Positions 24,981 through 32,611 of a stretch of 41,925 nucleotides of DNA are shown here, piece by piece (within the stretch, counting starts at the first letter, position 1; every line of letters begins with the position of its first letter). Source of the stretch: JBFELO01 sp041552055 (lineage in GTDB: Bacteria; Acidobacteriota; Thermoanaerobaculia; Thermoanaerobaculales; Sulfomarinibacteraceae); the NCBI GenBank assembly GCA_041552055.1, contig JBFELO010000026.1, positions 1-41,925 on the forward strand, read 5' to 3'. The translations under genes were made by a program, and so were the position numbers. The notes under the pieces were generated by a model. That model searched no databases and was not told the origin of the DNA. It was given only the letters and a program-made list of their open reading frames with translations.

Positions 24981-27029
24981 TCACGTCTGCCTCACGCGGA
25001 TCAGCGCGTCAGCCGCGACGACACCCTGGCCTTCGGGCAGCACCATCAGCGGATTGACATCGAGCTCGACGATGGCCGCGGGATCCTGCTCGACCAGGGT
25101 GCCGATCGCCAGGATCGCATCCACGGCGGCACACACATCGGCGGCAGGCCTCCCCCTGAAACCGTGCAACAGGGGCGCAGACCGCAGCTCACCCAACGCT
25201 CGAGTGACCCGCTCTCGGTCGACCGGCAACAGGAGTGACCTGCTGTCCTTCATCAGCTCGACGAGGATTCCACCGCCACCGATCAACAGGTAGGGACCGA
25301 ACTGCTCGTCTCGGGCAACGCCGACGATGAGCTCCGCCACGACGCCCTCGACCATCGCCTCGACCAGACAAGAATCCGAGAGATGCGACATCTCCGTCAC
25401 CGCTGCCGACACCTCGTCGGCGTCGCGAAGACCGAGTCTGATGCCCCCGGCATCCGTCTTGTGCGCGACCCCCAGGGCCTTGACCACCAGGGGGTAACCC
25501 AGCTCCTCGGCCGCCTCGGCTGCCTCAGGCGCACCCCGGACGACTCTCGATCGGGGGATGGGCACACCGCAGCTTTCGAGGAGGCTCTTGGATTCGGCTT
25601 CATCCAAGTCCCTGACCTGCTCGCCGTGCGCAGCGCCCTCCCACTCGATCAACGATGGGCTCGGCCGACGGCGCCACGCAATGCCCACATCGACCGCCGC
25701 CCGGATGCCCGCGAGCCCGGCTTCGATGCCGGCCAACGGTACGATTCCCTGTTCGATCAATCGCGCCGCGACACCCTCCGATATGGTGTCCGAAAACGTC
25801 GACAGCACGGCGCCCCTGGTTCCGGTCTCGTGGACCGCCCGGACGAATCCCCTCTCGGCCCCGCCCCAGGTCGATTGATCGCACATGTCCTCCCTTGGGT
25901 AATCGAGGAGGCACAGCGAGACGTCAAAACCCTCGGAGACGAACGGGGTGAACGTGGCCGCCAGCCGGTTCTCGTCGTCCCAGTCGAACATCTGGAAGTC
26001 GAGCGGGTTGGCGGCCACCATCCGCTCGTGGACCGTCGCGCGCAGACGGCGTGTCACCTCCTCGGAGAGCGGCGGCATGGTCAGACTCGATCCGATCATC
26101 GCATCGGCGAGAAGCGTCAGGTCGCCCCCCGAGGTGCTCATGGCTCCGATCCGGCCGCCCTGCAAGGGACCGAGGACGTGCAGCACCTTCAGAGCCTCCA
26201 TGAGCGCTTCCAGAGAGTCGACCCGTGCGACGCCGAGGCGGTCGAAGAGATCGCTCACCAGGGCGTCGGATCCGGCGAGGGACGCCGTGTGCGACACGAC
26301 GATTTTCCGCGCGAGGTCAGAGCGGCCGGTCTTGATGGCAACGATCGGTTTGCCGAGCTCGCGGGCAACGTTGACGGCCTCCTGGAAGGCCCTCGGATCG
26401 GACATCGCTTCGACGTAGAGGCCCAGCGCCGTGACTTTCTCCTGTCGCGCGAACACGTGGATCGCATCGTGAAGGTCGAACTTGAGCTTGTTTCCCAGGG
26501 ACATCATGTAGGCGATCGGCAACCCGCGCCGCTGCATGGAGAGGTTGAACGCGACGTTGGAGGACATGAGGATGATGGCCACCCCTTCCTCCGCCCGTCG
26601 GCCCCCCTGCTGGTCGGGCCACAGCATGGCCCCGTCGAGGTAATTGAGGAGTCCGTAGCAGTTCGGCCCGACCAGGGGCATCTCACCGGATGCCTCGAGA
26701 AGCTGTTTTTGCAGTTCCCGGCCCTCCGCTCCCGCCTCGCTGAAGCCGGTGGCATAGCAGATCGCACCGCCCGCGTCCCGTGCGGCGAGAGCCCTGACGA
26801 TGTCGATCGTGAGGTGGCGATTGACGCCCACGTAGGCCGCGTCCGGGCTGCCCGGGAGATCCTCGACCGACGGGTAGACCGTGCGTCCCAAAATCTCCGT
26901 CTTCTTGGGATGGACCGGCCAGAGCTCACCCTCGTACCCCATCCGATCGCTCTGGCGGATGACCTCCTGGGCCTGCGCACCGCCGAAGATGGCGATGGAT
27001 CGTGGTCTCAAGAAGCGCTCGAAGGACAT
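24981..27029 (-). CDS. ADP-forming acyl-CoA synthetase (fused alpha-beta, 682 aa)
   Basis: NDP-forming acid:CoA ligase of the acetyl-CoA synthetase (ADP)/succinyl-CoA synthetase superfamily. Domain order: CoA-binding Rossmann (~1-125), succinyl-CoA-ligase-like domains (~145-450) with the phosphohistidine H247 in VVSHTASLAG, and an ATP-grasp domain (~470-682; LGYPLVVKALG, HKTDAGG, GGGGILVEL, ELDVNPL). It makes an acyl-phosphate and then the CoA thioester without an AMP intermediate. Its ATG directly abuts the transporter stop codon (27030), so the two are translationally adjacent. In this context it would replace CaiB/CaiC by activating carnitine or another betaine. The same family includes ATP-dependent DMSP lyase DddX, so a sulfonium substrate cannot be excluded. 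Confidence 0.88.
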   Translation of the reverse strand: MSFERFLRPRSIAIFGGAQAQEVIRQSDRMGYEGELWPVHPKKTEILGRTVYPSVEDLPGSPDAAYVGVNRHLTIDIVRALAARDAGGAICYATGFSEAGAEGRELQKQLLEASGEMPLVGPNCYGLLNYLDGAMLWPDQQGGRRAEEGVAIILMSSNVAFNLSMQRRGLPIAYMMSLGNKLKFDLHDAIHVFARQEKVTALGLYVEAMSDPRAFQEAVNVARELGKPIVAIKTGRSDLARKIVVSHTASLAGSDALVSDLFDRLGVARVDSLEALMEALKVLHVLGPLQGGRIGAMSTSGGDLTLLADAMIGSSLTMPPLSEEVTRRLRATVHERMVAANPLDFQMFDWDDENRLAATFTPFVSEGFDVSLCLLDYPREDMCDQSTWGGAERGFVRAVHETGTRGAVLSTFSDTISEGVAARLIEQGIVPLAGIEAGLAGIRAAVDVGIAWRRRPSPSLIEWEGAAHGEQVRDLDEAESKSLLESCGVPIPRSRVVRGAPEAAEAAEELGYPLVVKALGVAHKTDAGGIRLGLRDADEVSAAVTEMSHLSDSCLVEAMVEGVVAELIVGVARDEQFGPYLLIGGGGILVELMKDSRSLLLPVDRERVTRALGELRSAPLLHGFRGRPAADVCAAVDAILAIGTLVEQDPAAIVELDVNPLMVLPEGQGVVAADALIRVRQT

Positions 27030-28568
27030 CTATTCCCCTCCCCGCGGAAGGTCCCCCGCCCCATCCTCCTTCAGCCACCTCAGAAAAGACCAGACGCACA
27101 GCGCGATCACGAAGATCAACGGCAGTGCGACGATCAGCGAGGCCGTCTGCAGTGGTCTCAGCCCGCCGAGGTACATCAGGGCGATTGCCATCCCGCCCAA
27201 GGCCAAGGCCCAGAACAGGCGGTTCCACCGCAGGGGTTCCGACTCACCCGCCACGAGGTCCCGGGAAGCGACCGATGCGATGGTGTAGGCCGAGGCCTGG
27301 AGGGTGGTCGCGGAGTAGATGAAGCACATGGCGACGAACAGGATCAACACCAGGGTCCCGGCCGGAAGGGCGTTGACCACGGCCACGATGGCCGCCTGCG
27401 GCGAGACCTCGTTCATGATCTCGATGACCGGCACCGTGCCGTTGAGCTGGTTGTGCAGGGCCGTGTTGCCGAACAGGGCGAAGAAGAGCCAACAACCGAG
27501 GCTCCCCCACACGAGGTTGGCCGTGATCACCTGGCGAACCGTCCTGCCCCTCGAAATCCTGGCGACGAAGAGGCCCATGAACGGGGCATAGGCGATCCAC
27601 CACGCCCAGTAGAAGACGGTCCAGGTCTGGGGGAAGCCCGATCCCGCCACCGGATCGGTGTAGAGGCTCATTCTGACGAAGTTGGTGGCGAGCAGGCCCA
27701 GACTGTTGGTGAAGGTGTCGAGGATGAACACCGTGGGGCCGAACAGGAGCACGAAGGTGCAGAGAAGGAACCCGAGGTAGACGTTGGCATCGGCCAGCCG
27801 CTTGATGCCCTTCTCCATCCCGAGGTAGACCGTCGTTCCGAAGATCGCGGTCCAGACGAGGATCACGAAGGCATCGAGGGCAAAGGTGCGCTCGATGTGC
27901 AACAGGGTGCCGATGGACTCGGAGAGAATCGGTGTCCCCAGCCCGAGCGAGGTCCCGGTGCCGCCGACCAGTCCGAACACGAACAGGACATCGATCAGCT
28001 TGCCGAGGGGCCCGTCGGCACGATCACCGATGACACCGCGGCACGCCTGGCTGATTCTCAGGTACGGAATCCTGCGGTTGTGGAAGGCGTAGGCGATGGG
28101 CAGGGCGGGAATGCAGTAGAGCGCCCACGCCAGGGGACCCCAGTGGAAGAGCCCGTACATGGCCGCCCAGTGGGCCGCCTCGGCGGACCCCGGCTCGATG
28201 CCGAAGGGGGGCGCCTGGTAGTAGTAGACCCACTCGATGGTGGCCCAGTAGAGCAGCGAGGTCCCGATCCCGGCGCAGAAGAGCATCGCGATCCAGCTCA
28301 ACGTTCGAAACTCGGGTTTCGCGTCCGCGCCGCCGAACCTGACCTTGCCGTAACGGCCGAAGGCGAACCACAGCAGCACGCAAAAGGCCGCGAACGTGAA
28401 CCAGAGATAGAGGAAGCCGAGTTGGTGGGTGATGAAGCCCATGATCCGGTTCAGGACCGTGGCGCTCTCCTCCGGGAAAACCATGAGCGGCACGATCGCC
28501 GACACCACCACCACCAGCGCGGGCCAGAAGACCTGTCTGTCGATCGGCGCAGACTTCATCTCCGTCAT
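27030..28568 (-). CDS. BCCT-family betaine/carnitine transporter, CaiT-like (512 aa)
   Basis: Twelve-helix inner-membrane transporter of the betaine-choline-carnitine family, without the long regulatory tails of osmotic BetP. It matches CaiT over long stretches (IEWVYYY.APPFGIEP, LFHWGPL, YTDPVA, WTVFYWAWW, ARISRGRTVR). The CaiT substrate-box residues W323, W324, Y327 and M331 are all present at the same numbers, and W142 corresponds to W143. However, CaiT Arg262, which replaces sodium there, is Asn262 here, and the TM3 segment reads AGIGTS, part-way to the glycine-rich motif of sodium-coupled members. Uptake driven by an ion gradient rather than antiport is therefore possible. Its start overlaps the serine-hydrolase stop by four bases. 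Confidence 0.9.
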   Translation of the reverse strand: MTEMKSAPIDRQVFWPALVVVVSAIVPLMVFPEESATVLNRIMGFITHQLGFLYLWFTFAAFCVLLWFAFGRYGKVRFGGADAKPEFRTLSWIAMLFCAGIGTSLLYWATIEWVYYYQAPPFGIEPGSAEAAHWAAMYGLFHWGPLAWALYCIPALPIAYAFHNRRIPYLRISQACRGVIGDRADGPLGKLIDVLFVFGLVGGTGTSLGLGTPILSESIGTLLHIERTFALDAFVILVWTAIFGTTVYLGMEKGIKRLADANVYLGFLLCTFVLLFGPTVFILDTFTNSLGLLATNFVRMSLYTDPVAGSGFPQTWTVFYWAWWIAYAPFMGLFVARISRGRTVRQVITANLVWGSLGCWLFFALFGNTALHNQLNGTVPVIEIMNEVSPQAAIVAVVNALPAGTLVLILFVAMCFIYSATTLQASAYTIASVASRDLVAGESEPLRWNRLFWALALGGMAIALMYLGGLRPLQTASLIVALPLIFVIALCVWSFLRWLKEDGAGDLPRGGE

Positions 28569-29905
28569 TCTGCCCCTTCTTCCACGTTTTCGGGAGGATC
28601 GATCTCGCCAAGTACACCATTCAAGACCTGCCGCAGCCGCGGAAGCACCGACAGCTCGCTCTGATCCTCGTTGAAGTATCCCGCATACACGGCCACGAGA
28701 TCGCGGTCAGGGTTGACCAGGAGTCCCTGGCCGGCCCAGCCCCCCTTGAACAGGTCGTTGTTGCCGTAGACCAGATCCCACTGGTAGACGTTGTGCTTGA
28801 CGATCCCCTGCTCGAACTCGTCCGGCGCACCCCACCGCGCATTGGCCAACAGCTCGGGTCGACCGCCGCTCTTGAGCATCGCGATGTGTCGATCTGAGAT
28901 GATCTTTCTTTCGGTGACCACCGAGGAGCTCGGTGTGAACAGCAGGCCGAATCGAGCGACGTCACGGAGCCTTCCGAGGAAGCCGCCCGCGAACATCGGC
29001 ACGCCGTAACGGGGCGCCAGGATGGCCGCGTCGCTTTCGGTTCCGATCTGCGTCCAGATCTCGCGTGAGAAGGCGTCCTGGAAGGGCATCCCCGTCAGCC
29101 TCTCGACGAGCCAGCCCAGGATGTAGGTGTTGATCGAGCCGTACTCGAAGGAGGTCCCCTGCTCGGCGTATCTTCCGACCTTCAGACCGGCGATGTACTC
29201 GTAGGGGTTGTCGCCAGAATCGTCTTCCCAGTGGGCTTCGCCTGTGGTCTCCATGAGGCGGTGATAGCACGATGCCTTGTCGTAGTACTCTTCCGGGCAA
29301 TCGACGCCGGTCGCCATGTCCAGGATGTTCCTGACGGTGATCCCTTCGTAGGATGAGCCCTTCAGCTCCGGGATGTACGTCTCGATGCTCGTGTCGATCT
29401 CGACCTGCCCCCTTTCCTCGAGGATGCTCACCACCGCAGACACCAGCACCTTGGTCACCGACCAATAGATGGGTCTCTCGTAAGGTTCCATCCGCGGATA
29501 GATCTCGAAGACGATCTTGCCCCTGTGGAGGATGACCATTCCCATGCAGGTCGAGAGATCTCCGTTCAGGAAGTCGACGAACCGCATCGGCCCGTCCGGT
29601 GTTTCGACCTCGTGGTCGGCGATTTCGGACATCGGCTGCCGCTCGAGCTCTCGGACGGGCCCGGCGCGGTACACGTTGACCGTCGGGAAGATGCGGTTGA
29701 GGTTCCTGTTGTTCCAGGCCATGTCCTGGCCGTTGGCGGTCCACCAAGAAGCACTCTTCGGCAGTCTTTCTATCTGCCGACGAACCTCCTCGACCGTTGA
29801 CGCGGACTCGAACCTCTCGGTTTCTGCGGCAACGAGCGCCGTCACGGCCAACAGACACGCAACCACGACGAATGCTCCGACCCGTTCATTCACACAGTCT
29901 TTCAT
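28565..29905 (-). CDS. exported serine hydrolase, beta-lactamase/NylB-like (446 aa)
   Basis: Penicillin-binding-protein-like serine hydrolase with a signal peptide (residues ~8-27). The active-site motif SxxK is S149-V-T-K152 in WSVTKVLVS, and the second motif is Y255-G-S257 in FEYGSIN; a C-terminal GGWAGQG (~386) takes the place of the KTG strand. This family includes beta-lactamases, esterases and 6-aminohexanoate-dimer hydrolases; there is no sign of a beta-lactamase-specific feature. AGGTGA precedes the ATG. It starts four bases after the esterase stop and overlaps the transporter start, so it is embedded in the transport operon. A role in freeing betaine or carnitine from esters is possible but unproven. 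Confidence 0.85.
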   Translation of the reverse strand: MKDCVNERVGAFVVVACLLAVTALVAAETERFESASTVEEVRRQIERLPKSASWWTANGQDMAWNNRNLNRIFPTVNVYRAGPVRELERQPMSEIADHEVETPDGPMRFVDFLNGDLSTCMGMVILHRGKIVFEIYPRMEPYERPIYWSVTKVLVSAVVSILEERGQVEIDTSIETYIPELKGSSYEGITVRNILDMATGVDCPEEYYDKASCYHRLMETTGEAHWEDDSGDNPYEYIAGLKVGRYAEQGTSFEYGSINTYILGWLVERLTGMPFQDAFSREIWTQIGTESDAAILAPRYGVPMFAGGFLGRLRDVARFGLLFTPSSSVVTERKIISDRHIAMLKSGGRPELLANARWGAPDEFEQGIVKHNVYQWDLVYGNNDLFKGGWAGQGLLVNPDRDLVAVYAGYFNEDQSELSVLPRLRQVLNGVLGEIDPPENVEEGAE

Positions 29906-29909
29906 GCCG

Positions 29910-30959
29910 TCACCTGCCGTTCTTTTCGAAGAACTCCCAGATCACGTCGATCGCGAAGTTGTCCCCTCCCTGGTTTGGCCACTCGTGACCGCCGTCCCAG
30001 GCGCAGTCCACCACCTCGGCGCCTGTGGCGCAATTCGCGCGCTGAACGCAGCGAAGCCCCTGCATCCCGTCCTTAGGCGTCGGGTAGGGGCTGTCCTCGG
30101 AGCTGCAGCGCTGCGATTCCGGTCCGGCCCACGCCGCCATGACCTGCGATGTCGGCGTGTAGAGGAACCCGTCCTCGGACGGGGTGCCGTCGAACCGCAC
30201 CACCGTGTCGCGGGTGCCGTAGAAGTTGATCATCGAGATCTTGGGTGACGGTCCGGGCGCACAGTTGAACCCTCTCGCGAGAGTGCCGCCCACAGGGGCG
30301 ATGGCGGCGAAGCGATCGGACAGGTCGCAGCCGAGACGGTGAACGAACATGGCGCCGTTGCTCATGCCGGTCGCGAAGACACGGTCCCGGTCGACACAGA
30401 CGGTGCTCTCGATCTCGTCCAGCAGGGCGGTGATGAAGCCGATGTCGTCGTGGCACGAGCACCAGTCGCACTCCCGCGGTTCGCCGCACTCCGGCGGCGT
30501 CGGGTAGTCATCGGCGACCTCGGTACAGGTCGGCCCCTCGGGGCCGGGAGAGGCGTTGCACGCCAGGTCGTTCCACGAGGTGATCCCCGTGCCGGCGAAC
30601 TCGAAACCGGTGCCCTGCGGGTAGGCCACCACGTACCCATACTCGTCGGCATGCCGACTGAACGACGTCCGCTCGTTCTCCAACGCGGCCGCGGTCCCCG
30701 TGTAGCCGTGGATGGCCAGGACAAGCGGCACGGCGGTCCCCGTGCCGTAGCCGGAGGGCAGGTGGAGGCGGTACTCGCGTTCGAGCTCGCCGACCTGAAT
30801 GGTCCGCGACACGGATTTCCCAGGAGCCACTGTCGACCTGTCGCTGCAACCCGCACTCGACCACGGCGTCTCGGCGTCTACCGCGAACACGGCAAAGACC
30901 GCCGTGAGACAGAGCACAGCGATGAGGATGAGTTGGCGAATGATGGCGGTGTTCGACAT
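29910..30959 (-). CDS. exported PHB-depolymerase/feruloyl-esterase-like hydrolase (LpqC type, 349 aa)
   Basis: Secreted alpha/beta-hydrolase related to the esterase PHB depolymerase and LpqC families. A signal peptide or anchor covers residues ~8-28. Visible motifs: LAIHGYTG (~81-88, oxyanion region), VVAYPQGTG (~110-118), nucleophile elbow GMSNGAM with S200, the acid in NFYGTRDTVV, and the histidine in DGGHEWP near the end. Many cysteines (~12) suggest disulfides outside the cytoplasm. ATG 30959 lies five bases after the GH30 stop and the gene ends four bases before the serine-hydrolase gene, so the three are a tight operon. Natural substrates in the family are phenolic or polyester bonds; the real one is unknown. 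Confidence 0.85.
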   Translation of the reverse strand: MSNTAIIRQLILIAVLCLTAVFAVFAVDAETPWSSAGCSDRSTVAPGKSVSRTIQVGELEREYRLHLPSGYGTGTAVPLVLAIHGYTGTAAALENERTSFSRHADEYGYVVAYPQGTGFEFAGTGITSWNDLACNASPGPEGPTCTEVADDYPTPPECGEPRECDWCSCHDDIGFITALLDEIESTVCVDRDRVFATGMSNGAMFVHRLGCDLSDRFAAIAPVGGTLARGFNCAPGPSPKISMINFYGTRDTVVRFDGTPSEDGFLYTPTSQVMAAWAGPESQRCSSEDSPYPTPKDGMQGLRCVQRANCATGAEVVDCAWDGGHEWPNQGGDNFAIDVIWEFFEKNGR

Positions 30960-30964
30960 GACCC

Positions 30965-32611
30965 CTAACCTTCTCTCGTGTGACCGTGGCCAACGAGAGT
31001 GACGATGGATCGTGCCGGGATTTCGGCGACTCGGGACGCGGGGAGAGAGGCAAAAGGGCTGAGATCGTGTCCAGCGTCGGTCACGTAGGGAATCCAAGCG
31101 CCGATCTCCAGGCCATCGATCTCGAGGCTGACGGGGATTGTTTCATCCGACCAGTTGACGAAAACCGCGGAAAGAATCGCTCGGTCCGGGTCGTAGAAGC
31201 TCGACACCATCACCCCATCGACCATCTCGACATGAGATGCACCGTCCGAACGTCGAGCCTCGACCCGGACCATCCCCGGCCGCACGAAACGGCTGTAGTT
31301 CCCCATCGCCCAAAGCAGCTTCGATTCGTAGAAATCTCCGCCATCGATGAACTTATCGATGAAGATCAGGCCGTCCTTGTAGTCGTACGGCGAGACCCCG
31401 AGCCACCACTGCCAACTCGACGCACCGGCGACGACCAGGTCGAAGTGAATCAACCGCGCCACCAGGAGAGCCGTGTCCACGCCGAGATCTCTCCCCCGAC
31501 CGTGGCTCCCCAGCGGACAAAACTCGGTCATCGCGTACCGCAAATCGGGATACCGGTCGAGCGCCGCACGGAGCTCTTCTCGACGCGTGACGAGGCCGGT
31601 GGAGGGAAGTTCCGTTTTGTAGCCGTGGCTCGCGATCCGCGGCGCGATCTTCCCGCGAACCGAGGTCGAGCTGTCGGCACCGAAGAACGCCTCCAGGTAC
31701 TTCTCGCCCATCCACAGGTCGAGGATGCTCCCGGATTCCGGGATCTCGATCTCGGTTTCCGCCAGCCCCGGCTCGGCGGCGAGAGCGTCAATCACCCTTT
31801 TCATGTCTGCGATCGAGTACCGGCATCCCTCCTGGGTTCCGGCCTCCCAGTCCCACTGCGGCTCGTTGAACGGGCTGAGCACGTCGAATTCGATGCCCTC
31901 GATCTTCCGGAAGTGTTCAATGACATCCGCCAGATAGGTCGCGAAGTCGGCCTCTCTGCCGTTCGCCAGGTTGGTGCTGCCCGATGCGGCATCGCAGTAT
32001 GCACGGCCGTTCTTGGTCATGTTGATGGGCGGGCTGTTGACGAACGCGATGAGCCGCTCGACCCCCCTCTTTTCGGCCGCCTCGAGAAACCAACGCTGAC
32101 CAGGGAGACGGGTCCAGTCATACCCCGTGAAGTCGTCGTTGTAGAACGTGTCGGCGCGACGCCACGATCTGCTGATGTGCTGCTGCCGGCTACTGCCGGC
32201 GCCGATGTTGAAACGCCAGATCGACAAACCGATACCACGGGGATCGTTGGCTCGGTCGAGGCCGGTTTCGAACAGCAGGTCTGCGATCGCCTCTCGCTTC
32301 GCGAGCGGCCACTGCCCGACGTGCTGGATCGACCAGCAGTCCGAGGCACCGAACCCGAGAATCTCCTGCCCGGCGTCCTCGGCGTTCACCGTGACTCTCA
32401 ACACCGCACGTTCGTCAGTCTGCAGGTCTCCGTGGGCCCCCGGCTCACACCGTGGGTAGCCGGGGACGTCGATGCGGGTCACGACATCGGACACGCAACC
32501 CAGGCACACAACAGCCGTGGCGACCACCACCAGCATCGACGCGCTGCCGCAGAGGCCACGCCGCCGTCTGCCGCTCGTCGCCGACCGACTCGGCGAACGA
32601 TGAGCCATCAT
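30965..32611 (-). CDS. GH30 family glycoside hydrolase, lipoprotein (548 aa)
   Basis: Retaining glycosidase of family 30 (clan GH-A; includes glucosylceramidases, endo-beta-1,6-galactanases and xylanases). ATG 32611 overlaps the GH2 stop as ATGA, giving a lipoprotein signal that ends in the lipobox CLGC (Cys39). The N-terminal GFGASDCWS (~85-93) is the typical GH30 opening. The acid/base is the Glu in SPFNEPQWDW and the nucleophile is the Glu in AMTEFCPLG; a C-terminal beta-domain (~430-548) follows, ending in a serine/arginine-rich family-typical segment ARSIVTLVG. The spacing to the esterase downstream is five bases. Linkage specificity is not readable; beta-1,6-galactan would fit the neighbouring beta-galactosidase. 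Confidence 0.87.
   Translation of the reverse strand: MMAHRSPSRSATSGRRRRGLCGSASMLVVVATAVVCLGCVSDVVTRIDVPGYPRCEPGAHGDLQTDERAVLRVTVNAEDAGQEILGFGASDCWSIQHVGQWPLAKREAIADLLFETGLDRANDPRGIGLSIWRFNIGAGSSRQQHISRSWRRADTFYNDDFTGYDWTRLPGQRWFLEAAEKRGVERLIAFVNSPPINMTKNGRAYCDAASGSTNLANGREADFATYLADVIEHFRKIEGIEFDVLSPFNEPQWDWEAGTQEGCRYSIADMKRVIDALAAEPGLAETEIEIPESGSILDLWMGEKYLEAFFGADSSTSVRGKIAPRIASHGYKTELPSTGLVTRREELRAALDRYPDLRYAMTEFCPLGSHGRGRDLGVDTALLVARLIHFDLVVAGASSWQWWLGVSPYDYKDGLIFIDKFIDGGDFYESKLLWAMGNYSRFVRPGMVRVEARRSDGASHVEMVDGVMVSSFYDPDRAILSAVFVNWSDETIPVSLEIDGLEIGAWIPYVTDAGHDLSPFASLPASRVAEIPARSIVTLVGHGHTREG

Noticed and set aside
24981..28568. DMSP uptake and cleavage unit (BCCT transporter plus DddX-like ligase)
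   Set aside because: The superfamily match is real, but the strong CaiD resemblance and CaiT-type substrate box favour carnitine or butyrobetaine. Kept only as an alternative.
25383..28664. Very long open frame on the plus strand, antisense to the ligase and transporter
   Set aside because: Low-complexity Arg/Gly/Asp/His-rich translation without domains; an artefact of high GC opposite genuine genes. The same applies to long antisense frames at 17232-19484, 11707-13539 and 21119-23350.
28565..29905. Beta-lactamase resistance gene
   Set aside because: SxxK and Y-x-S motifs are shared by many esterases and amidases; the KTG strand motif is not typical and the context is catabolic.
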